Part shown: piece after piece, positions 37,544 to 46,873 of the stretch
How the letters are laid out: each line of letters starts with the position of its first letter
Numbering within the stretch: the first letter of the stretch is position 1
DNA from: an uncultured Gammaproteobacteria bacterium
GTDB lineage: Bacteria > Pseudomonadota > Gammaproteobacteria > Eutrophobiales > Eutrophobiaceae
Direction of reading: 5' to 3'
Assembly (NCBI GenBank): GCA_943788815.1
Contig: CALSRS010000001.1
Location: 1,111,001-1,175,000 of the forward strand
Length of the DNA stretch: 64,000 nucleotides
The notes under the pieces: generated by a model
The model's input: the letters and a program-made list of their open reading frames with translations, nothing else
Told to the model about the DNA's origin: nothing
The model's database searches: none
Made by a program: the position numbers and the translations under genes

Positions 37544-38626
37544 TCATTGAAGGCTGTCGCTGACAGTCTGAATGATGTCATTTTCAATAATATTCGTTAA
37601 TGCCCTTCTGTGAGATCTACGGTCCTGGTGAGGTGTACTAATTGAAGTGGTCACGATCACTAAATCGAGTTCCGGTACAAGAATGATATATTGCCCTCCA
37701 TATCCCCAGGCATATTTCACGTCATAACCTGCCATTTTTTTGAGCCACCAACCATATCCATAATATCTACCTCTCTCACGCGTTGATATCGCATGACGTT
37801 TTAGTGAAAGCGTCACCCAATCCTCAGATAAAATCTGCTCCTCCTCTCTCTGACCACCGTTGATATATAACTCACCAAATTGCAACATCTGTCTTGCAGT
37901 CATTTCCATATCATTGCCGCCAAAATATATCCCCTGTGGATCTGTAGGCCAGGGGGCCAGGTTAAAACCCAGAGAGTCTCCCAAATATTCTCTCGCAAAT
38001 TCCAATGTCGATTTACCCGTTGCCCTGGTCAGAATTGCAGATAATAAATGAGTATTGCCTGTGCTATAGCGCATGATAGTGCCCGGACTAGCCTCCATGG
38101 GTTGTGATAAGGCAAAATTCACCCAGTCATTACTTAATACCCATGCGCCATAATTTCGGTTACTGGTCGGTCTTAATCCTGACTGCATAGTTAACAGATC
38201 AGCAATGGTTATATTATTTTTTTCCTCATCAAAATTATCTATTGCCAACTCACCAAAATAATCTTTTATGGGAACATCCACTCCTTGTATATATCCATGT
38301 TGAATAGCAATTCCAATCAGGGCAGAGATAACACTCTTAGATGCAGATTTTATATTTACCAGTTTATCGCGATGACTTCCCTGAAAATAGTCTTCAAGGA
38401 TGATTTCACCATTCAGGCTGACAAGCACGCCGTAAAGCCTGGGCATGTTACTGGCATTTTTCAGAAACGAATTAAATTGAATGTCATTTGAAGGTGAGTT
38501 GTTATCCTGGTTTGCAAAAACCAACTGCATACAGAAAAAACATATGATCAGGATGTGTCCCCGAACAATATTTTTATTGAGCACTAAGCTTGTACTTTTT
38601 TCTTGCGACATAGTCATAATATACAC
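37544..38626 (-). CDS. Serine hydrolase of the class C beta-lactamase family
   Basis: 360 residues. A hydrophobic N-terminal segment (residues 22-38) serves as signal or anchor; in-frame Met4 or Met6 could be the true start. The S-x-x-K nucleophile motif is S94-A-S-K97. A YSTGNTHLLS segment supplies the Tyr-containing second motif, and WGYGGQYIILVPELDLVIV resembles the third motif region. This subgroup (6-aminohexanoate-dimer-hydrolase or EstB type) often cleaves esters or amides rather than beta-lactams. Periplasmic location is inferred. Confidence 0.82.
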   Translation of the reverse strand: MYIMTMSQEKSTSLVLNKNIVRGHILIICFFCMQLVFANQDNNSPSNDIQFNSFLKNASNMPRLYGVLVSLNGEIILEDYFQGSHRDKLVNIKSASKSVISALIGIAIQHGYIQGVDVPIKDYFGELAIDNFDEEKNNITIADLLTMQSGLRPTSNRNYGAWVLSNDWVNFALSQPMEASPGTIMRYSTGNTHLLSAILTRATGKSTLEFAREYLGDSLGFNLAPWPTDPQGIYFGGNDMEMTARQMLQFGELYINGGQREEEQILSEDWVTLSLKRHAISTRERGRYYGYGWWLKKMAGYDVKYAWGYGGQYIILVPELDLVIVTTSISTPHQDRRSHRRALTNIIENDIIQTVSDSLQ

Positions 38627-38670
38627 AAATCGTATTGTAATATGTATTTAGATTCATTAACTTAATTAAT

Positions 38671-39818
38671 ATGACAAATGTAATTAACGGAAAAAATGGT
38701 GTCCTCTTTCTGGCTGGCGATCATAACGCCGTCATAAAGCAACATACAGGGGAACGATTGCTCAAAGATCGGCAATTGACTAAATGGAAAATGGTCTTTA
38801 GTGATAGAAAACGATCACTTGAGACTATAGGTATAAAACTTTACCTGCAAATTGTGCCGGCCAACATCCTGTATACCGTGAGTATTTACCTGATGAATTT
38901 CAGCTAATTCATAAACGAAATATCGATTTATTTCTAGAGCATGTTGAGCCCGTCCTTAAAGCGCGTGTGAATTATCCGCTAAGCGCAATTTTATCTGCCT
39001 CAGACCACAATAAGGTCTATTTTAAAACAGACTCGCATTGGACAGACCAAGGAGCATATATTGCTTACCTGGACTTGATGAAGATAATTAAAAACGACCT
39101 GCCAAATATTTCAATTTTGAAAGACCCTCTATTTCACCCTGGAGCTATTCAAGGTGATCTTGCCAGACTTTCAGGAGTCGAAGATGATGAAGCCACTGAG
39201 GTTTTTGATGAAGCATCAAGTGTAAAAACCATCTTCAATAATAAAGTAAAAAATACTGGCCGCATTAAAATATTTACAAATTCAACGGCAAAAAACGATA
39301 ATACGATACTAATATTCGGCAGTTCTTCAACTCTGTATACCTTAAAATTTTTGACCCATGATTTTAAAAATGTGATTTTCTACTGGTCGGGAATTTTTGA
39401 CTATGCTGCAATTAATCATTACAAACCAGATTTAATCATTAATCAGATAAGAGAAAGACATTTAATCAGGCCAGCAGATGATATCGTTGGACTGACAACG
39501 ACAGAAATGGCATTTGTAAAATCCTTTTCTGCAATCGGTGAAGCTATCTCACCAATTTCATTCAATAAAAAGTCAACATTGCTTAATTGTCTTGCAAAGG
39601 CTGGCAATAAATCAAATCAAGCGTATCAGAAATACTTAATTGAACTGTGTAAACGATTAGACCTAAATTCTATTTGCGAATTTTCCTTAGATATAGATAG
39701 AAGCAAGTATCGTCTCTGGATGATACGACTTTTGATCAATGGCAGGCTATTTTACAAGCAGTTATATTCAGGCTCAATTTTGTCCCGCTTATGTAGTGTT
39801 GTTGAAGATCAAAACTGA
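38671..39818 (+). pseudogene. AlgX/AlgJ-like SGNH O-acetyltransferase gene, frameshifted
   Basis: Two overlapping-phase pieces encode one protein. The first (from 38671) carries GKNGVLFLAGDHN and GIKLYLQIVPAN, then runs into TAA near 38905. In the next phase the expected continuation PVYREYLPDEFQLIHKRN is readable from about 38866, on to SDSHW-type motif KTDSHWTDQGAY, and FGSSS for the SGNH serine, to 39818. The phase change needs one missing base near 38860. AlgX/AlgJ proteins O-acetylate exopolysaccharides in the periplasm. No signal peptide or MBOAT partner is visible, consistent with decay; a sequencing error cannot be excluded. Confidence 0.7.
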
Positions 39819-39820
39819 CC

Positions 39821-41242
39821 TCAATTTGCAACGATGTCTTTTGCATCTCCAGTTAACTCTAGTATATGCATACCAGTTCCGACTCGGTCTACAATATAGA
39901 TATACCCTCTTCCATCAACTTCCACATTATTGGTTTGAACAACGGTTTTACAGGGAATAGTGGGATCACGCCTGACACAGCTTTGTGCCGTGTTTGGCGT
40001 CGTTGCGGGAATATAGTATCCAACCTCATTAGGACGATAGGGGTCGCGTATATCTACAACTCTAACGCCGGCATTAAAATAGGAAACAAATACCAGTTTG
40101 CGATAATATTCTGGATACATGGCTTCATCCACCGCATGGGGACCAAACCGCCCTCCCCGCTGGCAAAAATCACCGTCAGATTCTTTTACCTGATAATTTG
40201 AAACCGACATGGGCCTTTCAGGATAAGTAATATCGATTATTAATACCGCATCTCTTTCTTCCGTACATTCTTCACGTGTTGATTCAGAAGGCATAATGAG
40301 AAAATCCCTAACCTTGCCTATAGAGCTGTCAGCATAATCCGGCACCGGGACACCCAGAACGGGTAGCGTGGTATGTGCACCAAAATTTGGTGCCAGATAA
40401 AATCTGGATATTTCAGGTGCCTCCAGATTCGCTACGGTCGGTTCGGGGTCTCCATTAAGCAGTTTTTCACGATCAACTATCTGAATTAAACCTTCGCGAG
40501 AAGAACCATATCCAAAATAGACCTTGTCACCCAGCACCATAGGGCCATGCAGATCCATAGGCACAGGCTCTACCTTTGATCCTGGCTCCTGACCTGGCAC
40601 ACCATAACTGCGTATATGGATGGGGTTTTCAGGATCACTCAAATCATAAATCTTGGTGTGTCTAGCTCTCCAGTTATCGCCATCACCCACGATATAAGCG
40701 ATTCCGGTATCACATTCCCACCAGTTTTTATGAATACTGGTAAGATCATCTTCCACATTTAATACCAGTTGAGGTTCGTGTGGAGCTGTCACATTCCAGA
40801 TCTGATGACCAGAATTGCCATAACTTCTTAACAGATAAGATTTACCACTAATAGTACAAACCCTGTTCATCTGCGCACCACTGCCCGCAGGACTCGATGC
40901 CACCTCACTGCCAGGTATATGTGTTAGACCAACGGGATTCATAGGATCAGTGACATCAACTATGTATGTGCCGTTCCATTCCATTTCACCGTTAAAATCA
41001 TTTACTGCGCTACCCGCACCCAAGCCCAGATATGCAATCCACCTGTCACCTTGTTTTTCTATTACGGGCTGATAGGTACCACGTCCCTGCACATCATGGT
41101 GTCCAACCAGGCGCATATTCCAGCTTTCGCTACCGTGCCCGCTCCTATCATTACCTGATGGCTGTTGTGCATACGGTGTTGAAGACACCAGAAATCCAAC
41201 GCAAATATAAATTAATCTAATTATGGTTTTCATCTGACTCAT
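39821..41242 (-). CDS. Exported LVIVD-repeat beta-propeller protein
   Basis: 473 residues, signal peptide ending near PYAQQ. Repeated segments of the form YIVDVTDPMNPV, KIYDLSDPENPIH, RVVDIRDPYRPNEVGYY match LVIVD repeats, which build a beta-propeller. The function of the family is unknown; it may bind or sense extracellular substrate. It starts 3 bp after the cyclase gene stop, in an operon with the amidase and cyclase, all with export signals. Confidence 0.85.
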   Translation of the reverse strand: MSQMKTIIRLIYICVGFLVSSTPYAQQPSGNDRSGHGSESWNMRLVGHHDVQGRGTYQPVIEKQGDRWIAYLGLGAGSAVNDFNGEMEWNGTYIVDVTDPMNPVGLTHIPGSEVASSPAGSGAQMNRVCTISGKSYLLRSYGNSGHQIWNVTAPHEPQLVLNVEDDLTSIHKNWWECDTGIAYIVGDGDNWRARHTKIYDLSDPENPIHIRSYGVPGQEPGSKVEPVPMDLHGPMVLGDKVYFGYGSSREGLIQIVDREKLLNGDPEPTVANLEAPEISRFYLAPNFGAHTTLPVLGVPVPDYADSSIGKVRDFLIMPSESTREECTEERDAVLIIDITYPERPMSVSNYQVKESDGDFCQRGGRFGPHAVDEAMYPEYYRKLVFVSYFNAGVRVVDIRDPYRPNEVGYYIPATTPNTAQSCVRRDPTIPCKTVVQTNNVEVDGRGYIYIVDRVGTGMHILELTGDAKDIVAN

Positions 41243-41245
41243 ATA

Positions 41246-42205
41246 TCACCTGATAGCGATCGGCGCCACAGCAGACCCCGTTGCCCCTTTTAATTTTAAT
41301 GGTTGCACGATAAATAAAAATTCATATACCTTTTCTTTTGCAATCTGCTCCAGAGCCATGTTCTCTATCATATAGATTCCCTGTTCAATCAATAGCAAGG
41401 AATGCACATCTAACCTACGGTTTTCCGGGGATCTAAATTCAACACAACAGGTATCTGTCCCCACCAATATAGGCTGTTTTTCCACTAGCCACTGTGCAGA
41501 CTCTATCCCTATCCCAGGCGTGTTTGTTCCATAGATATCATTATTTACACCCCGGTTCCCCCCCCACCCGGTATTTATTATCACCGCGTCGCCTGATTCT
41601 ATTTTCGTGTTTTGTCTATTGAGGGCCTGGTGGATATCAGACAGTGTAATTTCATAATCTTGCTCAATCATATCAACACCTTTAAGTGCCGCTATGTCTA
41701 TTAATATCCCCCTGGAGATTAAGCTCCCAATATTTTCTACGCCCAGTTTTTTATAACCGGTACGTGTTGCAATATCCTCAAATTTAAAACAATTATAAAA
41801 GCTGTCGCCATATAACTGATGAGCAAATCCATCCAGTTGGGTCCCCACTTGACCAAGCTCTGTAACTACCAGCTCTTCACTGGACACCCTGCGACCAGCT
41901 GCTGGTATCGTCGGTTTGGTATAAATATTAAACACACGTCCACGATTTATATATGACTCATTTGGATCAGTAGAAAGGACTTCACCCAGTTCAAATACCT
42001 CACCGGTTTTGGCCAGTTGTAACGCGGCCAGTACCGATACGGGGGTCATCATATTGGCTGAACCTCGCTGATCTCCCTCTCCCCATTTTGCGGGACAACG
42101 ATCTGCTTCACTGGCTATTTTCCAGTCCTGTGCATTTGCCTCTAAGTAGTATCCAGTCAGGGTCAAGACCAAAAGTGTGTTAAAAATAGAACGGTATCCA
42201 AACAT
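41246..42205 (-). CDS. Exported cyclase-family (kynurenine-formamidase-like) metal hydrolase
   Basis: 319 residues with a signal peptide ending near EANAQ. The cyclase family metal motif HxGTHxDxPxH is present in altered form as GQVGTQLDGFAHQLYG: Asp and the last His are kept but the His of GTH is Gln, a substitution seen in some subfamilies. DTCCVEFRSPENRRLDVHSLLLIEQGIYMIENM near the C-terminus is typical. Predicted hydrolysis of an amide or lactone bond; substrate unknown. Middle gene of the amidase-cyclase-LVIVD operon. Confidence 0.82.
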   Translation of the reverse strand: MFGYRSIFNTLLVLTLTGYYLEANAQDWKIASEADRCPAKWGEGDQRGSANMMTPVSVLAALQLAKTGEVFELGEVLSTDPNESYINRGRVFNIYTKPTIPAAGRRVSSEELVVTELGQVGTQLDGFAHQLYGDSFYNCFKFEDIATRTGYKKLGVENIGSLISRGILIDIAALKGVDMIEQDYEITLSDIHQALNRQNTKIESGDAVIINTGWGGNRGVNNDIYGTNTPGIGIESAQWLVEKQPILVGTDTCCVEFRSPENRRLDVHSLLLIEQGIYMIENMALEQIAKEKVYEFLFIVQPLKLKGATGSAVAPIAIR

Positions 42206-42245
42206 AAACGCGATCCTTTTAAGCTTGAAAAGAGTATTAAAGAAA

Positions 42246-43910
42246 TTACTGGTTAATGATAGCAGGCAATAATGGTGGCGGTTTGCGTTTTTTACTTACC
42301 TGCTCATAGGCATAGGCATAGCTAATTAATGGCCCTTCTTCATAGGGTTTAGCAAAAAATGCTAATGCCATTGGTAATCCCTGGCTTCCATGCCCCATAG
42401 GGACAACGATGCATGGAAAACCTGTTGAATTGTAGCCTGCCAGGGTAGCCGGGACAGGGATATCGGAATCAAAATAATCAGGATCTTCAAGTGTATAGAC
42501 AGGATTACTGATCACACCGGCAAACCGAGTCTCATAGGGAAAAATCAGCACATCCAAGTTATTTGAGTTAAATATCTCAAGCTTATCTTTAGTGGCTTTT
42601 GGTAAAATTTGATTTACCAGGTTTTGATATGCCTCTTCTTCAGTTGAATGTTCCAGTGAGGTTCTCAGCAAGCGCATCACATTTGATCTGGCCGGAAGCG
42701 CCGATTTATTAACCACGTTTTCATATACCTCAATAAACTCTTCGACCGTTTTGGGAGCGCCGGAAAGTGTAGCAAGATAGGCTTCCCAATCCCTACGGAA
42801 ACGATAATCTGCTACACGACGGATATAACTGCTACCATCACCCAGATAACGTGAAATAAAGTCATCACTTAATTTCACATCGACAAGTATGCCTCCTAAA
42901 GATTCAATCACATTCAGAGCTTCTCTTGCCATTGCATCAATTTCCGGGTCACCGCCAAATAATGTGGTGACCACACCTATCCTTTTGCCATTTATCGCAT
43001 TTTTATTTAGAAATTTTGTATAATCAACATGGCCATTTTTTACGTCATATCTTTTCCTAACTTCATTCCAAACTGGGCCACTTACAGGATCAGCCAGATC
43101 TTCGACGGCAATACTACTGAGCATATATGCCACATCCGTAACGGTACGCGCCATAGGGCCCGCGCTATCAAATTCAAGATCTTTAGGCGCAATACCATCG
43201 CGACTGATTAATCCTGTTGTTGGTCTCATTCCAACAATTCCATTAAATGCAGAGGGTCCTCTTACAGAGGTACTGGTATCGGTACCAATGGCTAGTACCG
43301 CGAAATTTGACGCAATTGCAGATGCAGATCCACTACTGGAACCACCGGTGTCACGTTTAAAATTATAAGGATTGACTTGTTGACCAACCACTGAATTGTA
43401 ACTCCCACTAGCAAACTCCCCCATGGCTGCTTTTCCGAGGATAATCGCGCCGGCTTCTCTTAATTCTCTTGTAATCGTGGCATCATCAGGAGGTACAACA
43501 TCTTTAAGAACGGCAGACCCATTCGTGGTTGGCAGATCATAGGTATCAATATTATCTTTTAAAAGAACCGGGATCCCATGTAACGGCCCCCTGGCGCCAT
43601 TACTCTTTCGTTCTGCGTCCAGTTCTGCAGCAATTTTTAATGCCTGAGGATTGAGAGTAATAATGGAATTAATTTTTGGTCCATTTTTATCATATTGCTT
43701 AATACGAGCTAAATATTGCTTAACTAATTCTTCAGAAGTGAGGACGCCGGAATCAAATGCGGATTGGATGTCATTAATGGTTGCTTCCATTAATGTAAAC
43801 TCTGATTGTACTGTCGTTTTTTCAGTCACTATTTCGCAACCAGAAAGCACTACTAAATTTAGGAAAATTAATATTATGCAATTAATTGCATTTCTCATAG
43901 CGAAGCTCAC
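42246..43910 (-). CDS. Amidase-signature lipoprotein
   Basis: 554 residues. N-terminal signal with lipobox VLSGC suggests anchoring to a membrane. The amidase signature is present: Lys in VLLKDNIDT, GGSSSGSASAIASN and the nucleophile region GTDTSTSVRGPSAFNG, completing a Ser-Ser-Lys triad. Substrates of the family include amides, ureas and amino-acid derivatives. First gene of the operon with the cyclase and LVIVD protein, 40 bp ahead of the cyclase. A joint role in periplasmic C-N bond hydrolysis is inferred. Confidence 0.88.
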   Translation of the reverse strand: MSFAMRNAINCIILIFLNLVVLSGCEIVTEKTTVQSEFTLMEATINDIQSAFDSGVLTSEELVKQYLARIKQYDKNGPKINSIITLNPQALKIAAELDAERKSNGARGPLHGIPVLLKDNIDTYDLPTTNGSAVLKDVVPPDDATITRELREAGAIILGKAAMGEFASGSYNSVVGQQVNPYNFKRDTGGSSSGSASAIASNFAVLAIGTDTSTSVRGPSAFNGIVGMRPTTGLISRDGIAPKDLEFDSAGPMARTVTDVAYMLSSIAVEDLADPVSGPVWNEVRKRYDVKNGHVDYTKFLNKNAINGKRIGVVTTLFGGDPEIDAMAREALNVIESLGGILVDVKLSDDFISRYLGDGSSYIRRVADYRFRRDWEAYLATLSGAPKTVEEFIEVYENVVNKSALPARSNVMRLLRTSLEHSTEEEAYQNLVNQILPKATKDKLEIFNSNNLDVLIFPYETRFAGVISNPVYTLEDPDYFDSDIPVPATLAGYNSTGFPCIVVPMGHGSQGLPMALAFFAKPYEEGPLISYAYAYEQVSKKRKPPPLLPAIINQ

Positions 43911-44019
43911 CTTAATTATAAGACCAATATTAACAGATGCTTAAATACAAGTATTCCGCACAATAAAATAATCCCGGGCTTATCGCCTTGGCGATATAGA
44001 ATATTTGCTGACTCGCTTT

Positions 44020-44394
44020 TTAAAACCCTGATTCTCTAATGAGGACAGATGCCACCGTTTCATAAAAATATCTAAGTAAACTTTCTGCCTTCCCTTCAAT
44101 CAACATATTTCCAACAACCACTTTATCTAGTTGCCCCAATTCTTCCTTAGGTATCAATTTTACCCGATAAGATGAATTTTCAGGTATTAATCTTCCTGAG
44201 GAATCCTCTCTGACAGCAATACTTCCACCATAGCTTGATGCAAGATATAAATCATCAAAATCCTGTATATTGGTGTCTTCAATTTCAATAATATGAGCAG
44301 GAATTTCATCCAGTTGTGCCTCATTAGGCAAAAAGACGGCATCTTGATTAATTTCTATTCGTCTAAGATTTTCTGCCCTGATTGTAAGTCGTCA
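44020..44394 (-). pseudogene. 3' remnant of an M50-type putative peptide zinc metalloprotease gene
   Basis: The frame is open from a TGA near 44395 to 44020 with no clear start (TTG at 44331 is only nominal). The product ends ILIEGKAESLLRYFY...SVLIRESGF-like and contains YLASSYGGSIAVREDSSGRLIP, which resembles the C-terminal adaptor-like domain of YydH/M50-type peptide metalloprotease proteins. The transposase element's left end starts at 44383, immediately upstream, so the gene is truncated at the IS. No 5' part of such a gene is recognisable on the other side of the IS. Confidence 0.6.
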
Positions 44395-44455
44395 AAAGAT
44401 TTGGGACAAAATAGCGTAAATGTTAAGAGAGACTTTTAACTATTATAGTCTTGTT

Positions 44456-45442
44456 TCACTGATTTATATATATTCTTAAATTTTCCTTTCTCCTCTGTTG
44501 TAATGTTTCGTATTTGATAATGGTTCTTCTATCCATAATTTCATGATAGCGGCCAAAATACATATCTGCCGGCGTAATATTATCAAGTGACTCATGGTAA
44601 CGTTCATGATTGTAGTATTGTACAAATTGCCGGATAGCATGTTCGAGTTCCCACGGATAATAATAGTGCTCCAGCTTCACGACGTTCTTCATGGAGCGGT
44701 GATATCGCTCTATCTTGCCTTGTGTCATGGGATGGTACGGTGCGCCACGGGTGTGTTGCATCTGATATTTACTCAGATAATCCTTCAATTCCGAGGAGAT
44801 ATAACAAGGCCCGTTATCACTCAGTAAGCGAGGTCGGTGTTTGACCGTTATCTCGTTGACTCCCGTGGTCTCAATCGCCGCATCCAGCGTCTGCTTCACG
44901 TCATCAGCTGCCATGCTGGTTGTTAACTTCCAGGCAATGATGTAGCGGGAGTAATCATCTAGAACAGTGGACAGGTAATACCACCCCCAACCAACAATAC
45001 GAAAGTAGGTGAAGTCAGTCTGCCAAAGCTCGTTGACTCGTCGTGTTGGATTCTGAAACGAATCACCCGCTTGCATCAGGATATAAGCAGGACTGGTAAT
45101 GAGATCGTACTGCTTTAACAGTCGATAAACGCTGGATTCCGAGATGAAGTAGTTGTGCTCATCGGTGATGGTCCAGGCAAGTTCCCGAGGCGATTTGTCA
45201 GGGTACTGTAACGCGAGCTCCAGACACTGCTCCTTCACCATCTCAGGTATCTTATTCCAGAACTGTCTCGGGGACCGATTATCTGGCTCCAGGCCCTCTG
45301 GACCATCATCCAGGTATTGCCGATACCAACGATAGAAACTGCTGCGGCTCACACCTAACTCGGCCAGAGTGCGTTTCACGGGTAATTCCGACGCCTCTAC
45401 CAAGCGGATCACTTCCAGCTTTTCAGCTGCTGAAAGACTCAT
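44456..45442 (-). CDS. IS3-family transposase OrfB (DDE integrase)
   Basis: 328 residues with an N-terminal helix-turn-helix (LPVKRTLAELGVSRSSFYRWYRQYL) and a DDE catalytic core: Asp in WQTDFTYFRI, Asp in LSDNGPCY and Glu in QGKIERYHRSMKN. It cuts and joins IS ends. ATG at 45442 overlaps the orfA stop as ATGA, so it is translated separately by coupling rather than only by frameshift fusion. The frame is intact, so the element could be active. Confidence 0.92.
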   Translation of the reverse strand: MSLSAAEKLEVIRLVEASELPVKRTLAELGVSRSSFYRWYRQYLDDGPEGLEPDNRSPRQFWNKIPEMVKEQCLELALQYPDKSPRELAWTITDEHNYFISESSVYRLLKQYDLITSPAYILMQAGDSFQNPTRRVNELWQTDFTYFRIVGWGWYYLSTVLDDYSRYIIAWKLTTSMAADDVKQTLDAAIETTGVNEITVKHRPRLLSDNGPCYISSELKDYLSKYQMQHTRGAPYHPMTQGKIERYHRSMKNVVKLEHYYYPWELEHAIRQFVQYYNHERYHESLDNITPADMYFGRYHEIMDRRTIIKYETLQQRRKENLRIYINQ

Positions 45443-45798
45443 TCGTCTTCCCAGGTCGACTCCAAGCCAAGCACACTTTTTTTAAGTACCTCGTTCTTCA
45501 GCATGATGTCAGCCACCAGGCGTTTGAGCTGGTCATTTTCTTTCTTCAGGTCGGTCACTTCAGTGGAGTTTGCTTCCCGTTTTATATCGCCCGCCAGACG
45601 CTGTTTACCCGCTTCCAGGAACTCCTTACTCCAGCGGTAATACACGTTTTGATTCAATCCTTCACGGCGACACAGCTCGGCAATGCTTTCTTCTCCACGC
45701 ATCCCTTCCAGTACAATTCGGATCTTTTCTTCAGAGGAATACTTCTTACGGGTACGACGACGTATATCTTTAACTAATTTCTCGCTATTATTGCTCAT
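45439..45798 (-). CDS. IS3-family transposase OrfA (helix-turn-helix)
   Basis: 119 residues: helix-turn-helix (YSSEEKIRIVLEG then ESIAELCRREGLNQNVYYRWSKEFL) followed by a leucine-zipper-like coiled coil (VTDLKKENDQLKRLVADIMLKNEVLKK). It binds IS ends and pairs with OrfB. SD AGGAG lies about 10 bases before ATG. Its first 11 codons are also present in the duplicated 120-bp block at 45886-46005, where they run out of the reading frame. Confidence 0.92.
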   Translation of the reverse strand: MSNNSEKLVKDIRRRTRKKYSSEEKIRIVLEGMRGEESIAELCRREGLNQNVYYRWSKEFLEAGKQRLAGDIKREANSTEVTDLKKENDQLKRLVADIMLKNEVLKKSVLGLESTWEDE

Positions 45799-46005
45799 AA
45801 TGAGACTCCTATTTATAAGTTTAACTTATCAGAAGTCTCTCTTAGAAATCAGCTCAATTCTGTCTCATATGCTTTGACGGGATACATCTTTAACTAATTT
45901 CTCGCTATTATTGCTCATAATGAGACTCCTATTTATAAGTTTAACTTATCAGAAGTCTCTCTTAGAAATCAGCTCAATTCTGTCTCATATGCTTTGACGG
46001 GATAC
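45766..46005. repeat. Perfect 120-bp direct tandem duplication at IS right end
   Basis: Bases 45766-45885 and 45886-46005 are identical. The unit begins at ATCTTTAACT and ends at the GGGATAC of the terminal inverted repeat, so it holds the first bases of orfA, its ribosome site and promoter region, and the IS end. Confidence 0.95.
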
Positions 46006-46216
46006 ACTAGCATTCAATGCATATATTACGTAATATGAATTCAGAATAGCCCATTACAAGATGTAACTGCTAGTGCCACCTGATAGAATGTTCGATTGTA
46101 AGAGTATGAAATTAATCAGGTAATTTAATTTCTAATAAAAACCATTGTTATTTATTGAGATAATACCAGCAATAACTTGAAAACTTTAACTAACTTATAC
46201 ACCAACATAAGCCATT

Positions 46217-46873
46217 ATGACTGATAAGTCGGTAATTCGAACATCATCTGCTCGTATTCCTACGGAATTTGGTGAATTTCAACTTTGCTATTACACCAAT
46301 ACCGAAGACGACAAGGCTCATCTTGCATTTTATATGGGTGATCTGAGCCAAAGTGAATCTGTCCTGGTCAGGGTCCATTCTGAATGTTTCACGGGTGACG
46401 TTCTCAGTTCACAACGATGTGATTGTGGAGAGCAGCTAAATCTCGCGCTAAAAAATATTTCCGAAGAAGGCTCTGGTGTGCTGGTGTATATGCGACAAGA
46501 AGGGCGTGGGATAGGCTTACTGAAAAAGATTGAAGCCTATAACCTTCAAGATGCTGGCTATGATACGGTGGATGCAAACTTGATGCTTGGTCATCTGGCT
46601 GATGAAAGAGACTATACATTAGCTGCCAGGATATTAGATGACCTTGGTGTGAATTCAATTCGACTTATGACAAATAACCCTACAAAAATTGACGCATTGG
46701 AAAAAGAAGGTATCAATATTGTAGAGCGTGTTGAACTTGAAACAACTATCACCTCTGAAAATGAAAAATACTTGCTTACGAAAGTTGAAAAAATGAACCA
46801 TAAATTATCTGTTCCACCAACACCTCCTGTAATTACCAGTAATGACCAGCATGAATCTCAACCAACAGATTGA
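46217..46873 (+). CDS. ribA: GTP cyclohydrolase II (stand-alone)
   Basis: 218 residues. Zinc ligands C57, C68 and C70 lie in SECFTGDVLSSQRCDCG. The active-site stretch RQEGRGIGLLKKIEAYNLQD and the C-terminal RLMTNNPTKIDAL are those of RibA. It opens the imidazole ring of GTP to give a 2,5-diaminopyrimidinone phosphate, the entry to riboflavin and to some pyrimidine-derived antibiotics. No RibB domain is fused. It overlaps the reductase gene by 32 bp and starts a six-gene operon with no other riboflavin genes, so it may feed a dedicated pathway. No FMN riboswitch is seen upstream. Confidence 0.92.
   Translation: MTDKSVIRTSSARIPTEFGEFQLCYYTNTEDDKAHLAFYMGDLSQSESVLVRVHSECFTGDVLSSQRCDCGEQLNLALKNISEEGSGVLVYMRQEGRGIGLLKKIEAYNLQDAGYDTVDANLMLGHLADERDYTLAARILDDLGVNSIRLMTNNPTKIDALEKEGINIVERVELETTITSENEKYLLTKVEKMNHKLSVPPTPPVITSNDQHESQPTD

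Larger units (their letters stand above)
44383..46006 (-). mobile_element. IS3-family insertion sequence with duplicated right end
   Basis: Imperfect terminal inverted repeats: left TGTAAGTCGTCAAAAG (from 44383) and right, read inward on the minus strand, TGTATCCCGTCAAAGC (from 46006); similarity continues to a shared TAAGAGAGACTT about 42 bases in. Two transposase genes lie between. A canonical element would be about 1.5 kb ending at 45886; an extra perfect 120-bp copy of the right end extends it to 46006. I see no convincing target-site duplication (left flank CTGAT, right flank CTAGC). Confidence 0.85.

Noticed and set aside
45439..45442. Programmed -1 frameshift between orfA and orfB
   Set aside because: No A-rich slippery run is seen at the junction; the ATGA overlap and intact orfB start fit coupled separate translation.
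45886..46006. Second start of orfA in the duplicated block
   Set aside because: It reads only 11 orfA codons before running into the IS end and stopping, so it is not a gene.
46007..46216. Possible FMN riboswitch before ribA
   Set aside because: The conserved RFN-element core (AGGGGCGGGGTGAAA-like) is not present in the 210-bp leader.
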